Assembly: GCF_021917145.1 (NCBI RefSeq)
Contig: NW_025813742.1
Span: 172,327-236,326, forward strand
Direction: 5' to 3'
Origin: Hypomesus transpacificus
Taxonomy: Eukaryota > Chordata > Actinopteri > Osmeriformes > Osmeridae
Length of the DNA: 64,000 nucleotides
Shown here: in pieces, positions 34,326 through 46,200 of the stretch
How positions within the stretch are numbered: the stretch's first letter is position 1
Layout of the letters: each line of letters opens with the position of its first letter
Notes under the pieces: generated by a model
The model's input: the letters and a program-made list of their open reading frames with translations, nothing else
Told to the model about the DNA's origin: nothing
The model's database searches: none
Translations under genes and position numbers: made by a program

Positions 34326-37238
34326 TTTATTATGACAAATGTACAAGATCGGATTCATATGAAAGAAAAAAGTTAAAACGTCTTTAAAAGAGGAATAGAC
34401 AAACACAGACTCTATAAGTTTAAGTTCACACCAAGGTATCTTTCCTCCAAGTATGACAGTGAACAACTGTAAACTTGGATAATTGGCAACAACGTTCCCC
34501 TATCAGCCCATGAATTTCTTATTTCTCTTTATATTTACTGTGACAGAATTGTCAATATGCAATTCTTGCTACTTCTTATGTCAATACATTGAAGGTAGGC
34601 TAGACATCTTGAGGAAGATATGAAACATCATAACATACACAACTATTAATACGTTCTGTGATGGTCAAACCAGTTCATTTGCATCCGACTCCCAAATGCA
34701 GCTACCATAAGGAAGCCCCCTGTCATATTTTACAAACTAACCTAAAGGTTAACGATACTTATCAAGTTGAGTACATTGCAAGCAGCACAAAAATGATTAG
34801 CTCCAAAAACCATTCTTTGCAGTTGAAGTATTCAACGCATTGTGTGAAATACAAACGTATAGAGCAGTTTTTATCATCAATGAAGAACATGCCAACACTA
34901 TTTTACATGGACAATTTACAAAAAGGGCTTTTCTTTGTGGAAACGGTCTTGTACTTTTCCAATGAGAACCATCGCCACCGTCGCTTGTGTCCAGCAGTCG
35001 TACATATCTCGAGGCCAGTCTGTCAGTGCATGCAGTTGAGTCATGAGGAACACCAAGCAACAGATCTGTGCTATATGGACCTTGCAAATCCTTTGGCGAC
35101 AACGTGTTAGCTCCTAACAAAATGACTTCCACAACTAACATGCCTATTGTCAGATTCCACAATAAAAATATACTTAAAAATATACCAATCACAGCCCTCT
35201 ACAAAAAGAAAACAATTAAAAAACAGATATAATCCTGAAGAATTGCCAGATATATTTATCCATGATTAAAACGATATACACACACGTTGATATCCGAGGT
35301 CAGTTGAGTTCTTATTGTTGTTTTGGTCATTTTCCCCAAACACTTTGTGAAATATCACTCCGCCATAGCCGTTTTCATAGTTTGCTGTTCATTAGTCAGT
35401 AGTAAATAGCCTTACTACCTTAAAATGAAGGAAAAATGAAGGAAAAATAACTCTGAATATTGCATACAGATCTGACAAAAAAAACAAAACAAAGAAAAAC
35501 AGAGAGACAAAGTATACTGTCTCCTTTTGTATTAAAATGCAGAGTTGGAAGTCGAAATAGTGATGGTCTTTAGCGTACTTACACTTGACGCAGAGCGTCG
35601 GTTAAAAACAATGTCTGGGAGCACAGGAGTACCTGACCTTTCCAAGGTTTCAACTGACACGGGCCATATTTGATACAGAGGAAACAATATCTATTTTACA
35701 ATTTAATAAAAAGGAAAACAATTCAAATGTATGATTTCATATACAAAAAGCACATTATAATATATTTATATATATATAAAAAAAGACAGAAGAAAAACAA
35801 CAAAACAAGTAGCCTAACGAGTGCTGGCAGTTTTGGTATATTCCCAATCATTTATTTCCCTATCATACCCTTTTAACGTTAACCCAGGCAATACTCACTG
35901 ATGGTATTGGCAGCAATTACAAAATAATATTTAATAAATGTATACAGAGAAACAAAGACTAAATTAATGCTTCTAAAACATGCATGTGCTCACACAGTAC
36001 AAGTGTGAGTTTTGATGCGAGGATGGTCTAGTCTAGTTGGTCACATACTGCACTGTCCCTCTATTTAAAGAAGGTTTGTTATGGTATGCTGCCAGGTAAT
36101 AAAGTTTACAAAACGGAACTTGTAATTTGGCATAATGCATGAAGCTGCCTGTGTTGATGGTGAATAGATTGCAACAAAAAAAAAAAAAACGTAAAACATC
36201 GCAAATATGACAACACAACATTTAAACAACTAAAAACAAAAACTGCTGAGATTCATAGACGTGTTACTTCTGAACTTGATCAGGGTTTCTTCTATAGATA
36301 TTAGTCTGAAGCGCCCGCTTTAAAATGTTGTACAATAAGGTTTCAAAGATGACTGTGTCCAGTTAACCTTTATGAAGTCACAAGCCTCCAAACAATATAT
36401 AGAAACAAAGTAGTGAAAAATGATTAAAGATTAAGCTTATCAAACAACTGATTGTTACAGAATTAAATTCTTAAAAATAAATAGTCTAATTTAATGCAGG
36501 GATTTACTTCTGATTTTAAGCACTCAAAAAAACGGTAAACTACATATTAAAATTGCAGGGCAAATTGCAAAAAAAAATCTTGCCATCATCCTACAAAACA
36601 ACCAATTACCCATCCACGGAATGCATGTTGAAGCCAATTCTCTCCATTTGAAATCTTTAGAGTGGCGTGTGTGGACAAACAACACTGATCTATCTCCTAC
36701 TAAGACAAACAGACAGTTAATTAATATCATACATCGTCTTCTTGTCCAGACTGATACGAATTTCTCAGGGGAACAAGACCAGAGGGAGACATAATCTCTG
36801 TTGGAGGACAGTTGGGAGGCAGCCATGTTGGGAAGCAAAAGTACCAGGTGATCCTGGAAGTGTCCTGGAGAGAATCAAACTGGGGACCAGATTGATTTCT
36901 GAATCATATAGTCCAGAGTCCGACCTGAAGTTACGTCGGTGGGTGAAAGGATTCCACATCTAGTGATGCCTGTTGTCGAAATGAACAGAATGAGTCGGTG
37001 CCACTGGTGACTGTGCAAGCTCGCTGGAAGAGAAAGAAGTGAGAGAGTGAGAAAGATCTCCCCCCCCCTTCATCTTTCCTGTTTGTCCACTCATGTACTC
37101 ATTCATATACTGCTGCGAAAGACCATTATGGGATGGTCAACAAGGACTGGAGTGTAAGTACAGAATGTCGATGGAGGGAAACAAATAGAATAGTAAATCA
37201 ATATAAAAAAATACAATACTACAAAAACAAAAATCTTT
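34326..37238 (-). other. rsf1: Probable rsf1 3' UTR
   Basis: About 2.9 kb of A/T-rich, non-coding sequence follows the rsf1 stop codon. AATAAA on the minus strand at 34326-34331 would give an end less than 500 bp from the clns1a start codon. Several other AATAAA-like words occur inside, so shorter forms are possible. Mammalian RSF1 also has a multi-kilobase 3' UTR (recalled). Confidence 0.45.
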
Positions 37239-40200
37239 TTACAACTGTTCGCTATTGCAAACATAGTCCACTAGGTCTGTGACACCCAACAGGTCGTCCT
37301 CATCATCTTCCTGCGACGCCATCTCCTGGGAAACCAGGCCGTTGGGCGCTATGGCAACAACGGGCGTGGCGACGTTGAGGTTCTTGGGCCCCAGGTGAGC
37401 CAAGAGGTCCGGAGCCCCCATAGCCGTGCCCGCCCCCGGTCGGTTCATGAGCCCCTCCAGACCCTTCACGGGACTCTGTCCGTTGGTGGGGGGTAACTCC
37501 ACCAGGTTGTATTCCAGCGGGGTAGCCCCCTTCCCAAGCCCCCCCTCCTCCTCCTCCTCTTCTTGCTCGGGTGCTTGTTTCTTGTCTTCGTCCGAGTCGT
37601 CGTCCGAGTCGATGCGGTTCACCCGCTTACGGACCGGCCTCTCTTCTTCCTCGGATTCGTCCGAGTCGTCGTCGTCGTCCTCGGACGCTCGCCGGCGTTT
37701 CAGCGAGAGCCGTCGGCGTCTCTGGCGAGACCCTTCCTCCGACGAGTCGGCCCTCCTGCTCACCCTCCTCTCGTTGTCGGAGCCTTTGGAGAGGCTTGCT
37801 GAAAAAGAAAAGTTTTTGGACTCAAAGTAAAAAAAATTAAATAAACCCATCGAAATGACGTGAAAACGAAACATTATAACGTCACAATCCAATTTTGGAC
37901 TCTCACTCAACACAACTGAATCAGTTTTTTTATTACGAAGACCAGACATTTTTCAAAAAAACGCTCATAGGAGCGGTACGGATCGGCTACCGACCTTCGC
38001 TGTCGGAACTGGCCAGGCGGCGTCGAGACGTGACCTTGTTGCGGTTGGTGCCCGCCCTGGAGCCTTCCGACTCGGACGTCTCGCAGTAGTTCACCTGCTT
38101 TTTCCGACTCCGGCGGGAACGTCGCCTGCTCATGTCTAGGTCGCTGTCGCTGAACTCGCTGGAACCTTCCGTCGCTGCGTACACACACACACACACACAC
38201 ACACACTGGTCAGGCCTCAAAAACATCTTTGTTTAATAAAAATATTTTACATCACAGAATGTATGATATTACATGATTTAAAATCCTGCTAGTAAACTGC
38301 TGCTAGTTTTACATTTCACATTTCGTCAGTTAAACACACCTATCTCTTCTTCCTCCTCTTCGTCAGTCTCCTCCTCCTCGTCGTCCGAGTAGCCTCGCGG
38401 TCGACGTCGTCGTCGGGGCGGCTGTTGCCGAGCGCCCTTCCTGCGTTTGACGGGCTTCCTGGTTCGGGAGGACCTGTGACGCGGGCCGCTGCCGTTGCTC
38501 CCACCGTCGCTGTTGGAGTTGACGTCGCTTTCCGCATCGTTCTCCGAAACCACAAACTCCTCCTCCTCGGTGCTGTACGCAAAAAGGTCACATTTACATT
38601 TAGTCATTTAGCAGCTGCTCTTATCCAGAGCGACTTACAGTAAGTACAGGGACATTCCCCCGAGGCAGGTAGGGTGAAGTGCCTTGCCCAAGGACACAAC
38701 GTCATTTGGCACGGCCAGGAAACGAACCGGAAACCTTCTGATTAACAGCCCAATTCCCTAACCGCTCAGCCATCTGACTAAGATTATTAGAAACGACATT
38801 TGCAGTCAATTCTTCAGCAAGTTGCCATTTCAAGTAAAGACCTTCTATAAAGGCTGTGTGTGCGTGTGTGTGTCAGTCATACACACACACACACACACAG
38901 CATCATTGCATCATCAACGTAAAATATCTGGTTGGGCCTTGCCTGTCACTTAGACGGAACTCGTCCTCGCTTTCCTCCTCCTCCATGGTGCTGTCGCTGT
39001 CCAGGTCGTTGAGACGCCGACGCTTCTTCCTGCGCTGGCCCGCGCTGGGACGCGGCGGGCGGCCGTTCTCCTTGCCCCCCTCCCCTTGCAGGATGGTGGA
39101 CATGTCCTTCCCCCGGTGGCCTGTGATGTTAGCCATGTCTTTACCCCGCCCAGCTCCTACAGGGGGCGCCACAGAGCAGAAGCAACTCCAGGTTTCAACA
39201 CGTCCAACGACCAAATTCAACTATTACTAGAGTTATTGTGCTAGCTTCCTCTCTCATTTTGATAATTATCTTTCAACGGATTTCTGATTTTGTTACGTCG
39301 TGTCCAATGGCTTCCTACCTCCACCCTCTGCCTCCTTGATGTCTTCCTCGATCGCTTCCTCAATAGCCTCATCAAACTCATCAAACCTGCAAAGAGAGCG
39401 TAATGTTGACGGAGAGACTTACCCAAGAAACCCTAATTATTGAAGCACAAGCTCACACTTGAATTGGTAGGTTGTGATATCCCAGATCAAAGGTTGTGAT
39501 ATCCCGGATCAAAAGTTGTGACCGTGATTTTTGCTGGACTTTCAATATGCATCGCTTTGGATAAAAGCGCTAAATTAATAAAATATACATACCTGTAGCT
39601 TATCGACTTCTTCGCTCTTGTTGACCTTCGACCCCAGCTCTTGCTCTTCTTCACCTCTTTCTTTACCTTGATTACCTCTTCCTCCTTTTCCTCCTCTACC
39701 TCCACCTAAAGCAAAAGTCAGCATATGGTAAACTCCGAAAGAAAAAGCTCACCTATGAATGTCTGGGAAACGTAAATATATAAACAGAGTTTTAATAAAC
39801 GTTTGAAATGACTGACTGACTGGCTGGATCCTGAATCGCACAGTTCTTTATGTGTTGAGCTTGCCTGACTACACATCAAGAGGGCTTTGCCTGCAACAGT
39901 TACAGCTACTTACTGAAGGGGTGATGATATTTTCAACACTGATTCCAACGTACACCAAACGCTCTTTCCTGGAGAAAGACAAATGTTTGATTGAACAATT
40001 TCCTATGACATGAAATAGGAACTTAATTGCTGTCGGAGGAGTACAGGGAAGTTGGGAAAATCTCAATGTTATGGTGCCCCCCCCCCCCCCAAACCCCCAA
40101 AGTTGATATCTGATTTTTGCCCCTAATACCCCTTTTGTGCCCCTGCTGTGTATAAATGACCATCCAGCGCTGCTTCTAAAAGGGGCAGGAAGACCTTTAC

Positions 40201-43200
40201 CTCCTCTCAGCCCGTTCTCTCTTCTTCAGCGCGGTGTCAAGGTTCAGCAGCTGCTCTTCCAGCCTATCACAGAGCTGTTTCTGTGTGATGTCACAAGGGG
40301 GGGGGGGGGGGAGAGAAAACATTGACTGTTACTGACTCACCGAGCGCACATCCGTATGGGTCAGATTGTCAGATTTGCAGTGTCACCACGTCTCAAGATT
40401 TAAAGAGCCGGTTCGGTACAGCACAAAAACTATCGAATAATATAATCTTTAATTTACATGTTTCATTTCATCTTTCTTTATATATATATATATATATATA
40501 TATTTCTGTACGTTATCTAAATGCCACACAGATGTTGGCATTCAGGAAAATATAGAGAACATTTGCTCGGTTCTGGATGCTTACATGTTGACAGGGTGGA
40601 CAGAACCATTCTCCGTCAGGTATGATCATGAGGGGAGGTCTGAGGCAGGCCGTGTGGTAGCCGTTGTCACAAGAGTCACACAGTAAGATCTGAAAGGAGA
40701 CAAGATGAAAATTGACAGACATCACTTCCAATTTACGCGAACTCTTGTCAACAATGCCAAGTCAGCCAGCTCAGAATATATCACCCATCCCCGCCGTGTC
40801 AACTTCAATTACTTTTGTGGATCACAAGACAAAGATTAGAGCTGTAAGCCTTAGAACAGCAACAAAGCTCGTCCTCAAAGCTCTTGTTGGTGTAAACAGT
40901 TGTCAGGGTTACCTCACCTAGATGTTTTCCATGAAACTAAGAGGCGGATCACATGGGACGTACCAACTCTGGTTGATTGGGGAGGCCACAGTGTTTGCAG
41001 GGGTCATCGTTAGGAGGAAGATCGTCATCCGAAGAGGTCGACTCGTCGGAACTGCGCCTCTGTCTGTTCCTGTTCCTCCTCTTTCGGTTCCTCTCAACCT
41101 TGTAATCTTCATCGCTGTCGTCCTCGTCCTCGCTGTCGTCCTCGTCGCTGGATTCGTAGTCCCCGTCGTCAGAGCCCTCTTCGTCGGAGCCTTTCTTTTT
41201 GCGCCGCGTTCGGGTGTTGGACCACCGGGTCCTCCTCCGCTTTCGTCCCTAAGAGAAAAAGAATCATCATCTTGAGAGCAGAGTCACAACAACACCAGGC
41301 ATTGATGGAATGCGTTTCTCAACGAGGAACAGTGCGATCAGATGGGCAAGAGCTCGTCAAAAGCGACCTCCGAAAGAACTCACTTTGGTCTTAGGTTGGC
41401 CATCTTCATCAAGCTTTTTCTCCCTCGTTTTTTTCTGAAGAGTTTTCTCCTCGTCGTCCACCTCCTCCCCCTTCTCTTTGTCTTCCTCCACCTCCTCCTC
41501 TTCCCTCTCCTCACCTTTTTCCACACGGGGCGCAGTCTGCTTCCTCTCCAGCTTCCGATCCTGAAACTCCACCACCTTTGGAGTTGGTCTGCAGATCCTG
41601 GGAGACCTCCTGAGTGACCTTCCCTCCCCCGTGTCCGACTCCGAGTCGCCCCTTTCTTCCCTCAGGAGGTCTGCCTTCCTCCGATGGGCTGGAATCTTAA
41701 TTTTCAGACGTATCCCTTCTTCCTGAACCTCCGATGAACCTTTGTCCCATTCCGCACCCTTTTCCTTCACCTCAGGATCCTTTTCTTCATCCTTGTCCTC
41801 GTCTTCAGTCTTCCTGTTGGGTTTATCCTCCGTCGACGCCACGTCCGGTTTTGTCTCGCTCGATTTCTCAGCTTCAGCTGAAGGTTTCTCGTCGTTCTTC
41901 TCACCGATCATGGTTTTAGGACACCCCTTTGCCTTGGCGTCTTCCCTCGCCTTTGAGTCTTGGTTTTTGTCTTTCTCACCTTCAGTCGTCGTGAGAGAGG
42001 GTGTGTTCTCTGCTTCTTTCTTTTTTGTACCTTGTCCTTTTAACGGTTCCTCGCAGTTCATGGGAGTTTGGTCCTGTGCAACCTCGTTTCCTGACGACGT
42101 TTTGCTTTTATCTTCCTTCACAGGTTCTTTTTTAGAGTCTTTCTGCATGGTAGTGTTTTCGTCAATTGACTTTTTCGAACTTGTTTCTACTGACTCCTTG
42201 CTTTCCTTCTCTGCAGCTGGTGTTTTGGGAGGTACCTGGCACGAATCGACAGTTGGGACTGCCATCGCTTCATTAGCTACATCGGTTTTTCTCTCTGCCA
42301 GTTCCAATCTGCCTTTACAAGCTTCCGTTTTTTCTTTCTTAGGGCTGGAGGGTTTTTCGGGTTTGTTTGTGGAAGTCTTCCCTTTGTCTTTTATGGGCTC
42401 CTTGGCTGTGTCTTTTGTAGAAATCTTATCTCTGTCTTTTGTTGACTCTTTCGCTGTGTCTTTTGCAGATGTTTTCTCTGTTTTCTCTTTCTCCTTTGTG
42501 GAGACATTTTCTGTGTCTTTTGCAGATATTTTCGCAGTTTTCTCTGTCTCCTTTGTGGACTCCTTCGCTGTGTCTTTTGCAGATGTTTTCTCTGCCTCCT
42601 TTGTGGAGACATTTTCTGTGTCTTTTGCAGATGTTTTCTCTGTCTCCTTTGTGGACTCCTTTGCTGTGTCTTTTGCAGATGTTTTCTCTGTCTCCTTTGT
42701 GGAGACATTTTCTGTGTCTTTTGTAGATGTTTTCTCTGTCTCCTTTGTGGACTCTTTTGCTGTGTCTTTTGTGGAAATCTTCTCTCTGTCTTTTGTTGCC
42801 TCTTTGGCTGTGTCTTTTGCAGAGGTTTTTGCAATTTTCTCTGTTTCGTTTGTGGACTCTTTTGCTGTGTCTTTTGTGGAAATCTTCTCTCTGTCTTTTG
42901 TTGCCTCTTTGGCTGTGTCTTTTGCAGAGGTTTTTGCCATTTTCTCTGTTTCGTTTGTGGACTCTTTTGCTGTGTCTTTTGTGGAAATCTTCTCTCTGTC
43001 TTTTGTCACCTCCTTCGCTGTGTCTTTTGCAGATGTTTTCGCTGTCTCCTTTGTGGACCCTTTTGCTGTGTCTTTTGTGGAAATCTTCTCTCTGTCTTTT
43101 GTCACCTCCTTCGCTGCGTCTTTTGCTGAAGTTTTTGCTATTTTCTCTGCGTCCTTTGTGGAGACATTTTCTGTGTCTTTTGTTGAAGTCTGTTCTTTGT

Positions 43201-46200
43201 CTTTTGTCGCCTCCTTCACTGTGTCTTTTGCAGAAGTTTTTGCAATTTTCTCTGTGTCCTTTGTGGAGACATTTTCTGTGTCTTTTGTTGAAGTCTGTTC
43301 TTTGTCTTTTGTCGCCTCCTTCACTGTGTCTTTTGCAGAAGTTTTTGCCATTTTCTCTGTGTCCTTTGTGGAGACATTTTCTGTGTCTTTTGTTGAAGTC
43401 TGTTCTTTGTCTTTTGTGGACGTTTTTGCCGTCTCCTTTGTGGGCATCGTTTCTGTATCCTTTATGGAAGTCTTAGCGACAGAGGGAGCTAATTTCTCAG
43501 CACGTTTATGTTCATCCAGTTGAAGGCATGTTCGTTTCTCAATATTTTTAGGGTCAGTGTTTGTCTCCTCCTTCCCCTTTGAGTCGGTGCCTGAAGAACG
43601 TTCCGATGTCTCCTTGGTTACGACTGGCGTCTCACGTCTCTCTATTGGTTTCGATCCCTCTTCTTTTCCTATCTTTTTTAAGACCGCATGTTCTCCTTTC
43701 TCTTTACCGTTATTCGGGGAGTCCGTATCTTTCTCAAGAGGTGGTTTGTCTGCCTTTTTAATTACCGAAGAGGTACTAGTCTCTTTAGTGCTGTCTAGAT
43801 TCTCTGTGTTTTTACTCTGTGTCAGGATCTCTGTCTGCTGAATAACCGAAGACGTTTCTGTGTGTTTGAAACCAATGGTCTTTCTGCTTTCTTTGTTATA
43901 CGATGGTGCCTCATCCTCCTTAATGAGCACTGCCGTCTTTGAGAGCTTAGAGCCGTCTGGTCTATCTGTACTGGGCTCCGGTCTCTTGGTTTCTTTAGTG
44001 AAAACTTCCATTCTTTCGCAGTCGGGTGGCTTCTCTGTCATGAGGGTGGGTTTCTCTGTGTCTTTGATTTCAGCGGGTTTGGAATCCTTCGAGGCAACTT
44101 TATCCTTGGATTTTCCGGGGTCCTCCAACTTTGAAGGGGATCCAGGGACAGTTAACACAGATGTTTCTTTCTTTCCCTCTGGTTCCCGGGAAGTGTTGGG
44201 TGGGGATGTTGTGTGTGTTTTTACAGATGCAGATGCCTTGTCGTCGACATCAGCCTTGGCAACCTCTGCCTCTTTGCATTTATTTTGTCTTTCTTCCCTC
44301 TTAACATCAGATGAGTTCCCGGGCGGATGTGTATCTTCGTCTTTAGACGGAGGTAAAGGCTTTGCAAACGCAGACTCTGCCTCATTAGGGATCGATTCCT
44401 TCGATTCCTTCGTTTTGACCAAAGCTTCCGGGTTTTTCTTGTCTGCCTTTGTCTCCGCTGCCTCATTCTGGGCGTCCGATCCGCTCGACGTAGTCACTTC
44501 CATGGCCTCCTCACTGTCGTTCGCCGACTCTTTCTGTTTGTCTTCTGCCCGGTCCCCGACTGTGGTCAGTTTGGGCAAGTTTTTATCTTTGGCTTCAGCT
44601 ACCTCACTTTCACGGCCGGATGCAGCCACTGTTGGCTTCTCATCGGCCGAGTCTTTCTGCGTCTCTCTGTCCTTCTGAGGAGATTCTTTCAACCCGTTGT
44701 TATTATTAAAACTTGCGTCGGTGGGATGCTGGGAGTTGCCGTTAACCTGGTCAACCGGTGTGTCTTTCACCGCCGCATCTTTACCGGACTCGTCAACTTT
44801 CTGCGGATCTTTGACCTGAGGAAGGGATGGATTTCGAACGATGATGCTGCTGCCGCTGTTGTCGAAGTCCTCGCTTAGCTTCATCTCCCTCTTCTTCAGG
44901 GGGATCTTGGCCTGCTGGTCGTTCTTCATCGCCCTCTGGAGCTCCTCCGCGCTCTTCTTCTTGACTTCCTCCTCGCCGGTTTCCGTCTGCAACGGCACAG
45001 ACGGCTTCTCCAAAAGGAGTTCCTTTGCGTTTGTGTCTGTGACCACTTCCATAGGCTCTTCTTTGATCGCCGGTCTGTTAGTGGAGATGTTTTCGTCCCC
45101 GTCGGGTATCTCTGGTTGGACGGTGGATTCCGTTCGGTCAACTTTGACGTCATTCGATGGCGATCTGGGACTTGCAACAACCATTTGGGCTTCTTTGTTC
45201 GGCGAGGGTTCTTCTTTGCTCTCTGTTTTGGTCACGACGACACCAGATGTAGCCTTGCATACCATGTCCTCTTCATCTTCAGAGCTGTCCTCAAGCTTTT
45301 TTACCCCACCTAAAAGAAAAAAAGGTATCAATGGAGTTCTAGATTTACTGGTTGTGTAGAATTAACGGCATTTGAAAGATGACAGAAATTTTTCATTAGG
45401 ACAAACAACATTTTTCATGCGATCAACAACGTTACCATTTTCATCTTGAGTGCCCTCCTCTCCCTCTTTCTTCGTCAAAAGCGAAGGGTCAATCTGAGTC
45501 TTCAGCAACGCCAAAATCTCAGCCAAGTCATTTCTCTCCCTGCGAAAAGCAGAATAGCTTAGTTGTAGACCACAAATCTGACTCGCAGCATAAACCATTC
45601 CCACAAGCTCCCCAACAGAGTAACAGTGGATACAAAATTAAACCCAGCAGGGTTACCATTTCAACTTTAACCTGTGTTATTATATGGCAACGACAGTACG
45701 AGCGTTCTGATTGGCTAATGGGTAGTCATGCCAGCCGCGTATTGACCTCATCGCCGGTCTGCGGTCTGATAGGGATTGTTATTGCCCTGCTCTGACGTCA
45801 TCTGCGGTCTGATACGGATACTAGACGAAGAGTAGACTCTTTGAATCATAGACATACAGTGCCCTCCAAAAGTATTGGAACAGTGAGGCCAATTCCTTTA
45901 TTTTTGCTGTAGACTGAAAACATTTGGGCTTGACATCAAACGATGAATGTGAAACCAGAGATCAACGTTTCAGCTTTTATTTCCAGGTATTTACATCAGG
46001 ATCTGATGCACAAATTAGAAAATATCACCTTTTTGTTCGAACCCACCCATTTGTCACGTGAGCAAAAGTATTGGAACATATGACTGACAGGTGTGTTTTG
46101 TTGCCCAGGTGTGTCCTATTACACACATTATTCAATCAATAAATACCACTGAATGTCTACACTCAGGTTCAGATTGGGTAAGATAGGTTTTGTCTATGCA

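Noticed and set aside
41742-43523. 593-codon open frame on the plus strand opposite rsf1 exon 6
   Set aside because: It is the antisense shadow of the repeat array: the units lack stop codons in this frame, so openness follows from repetition. Its translation is a monotonous Phe/Ser/Val repeat without domains.
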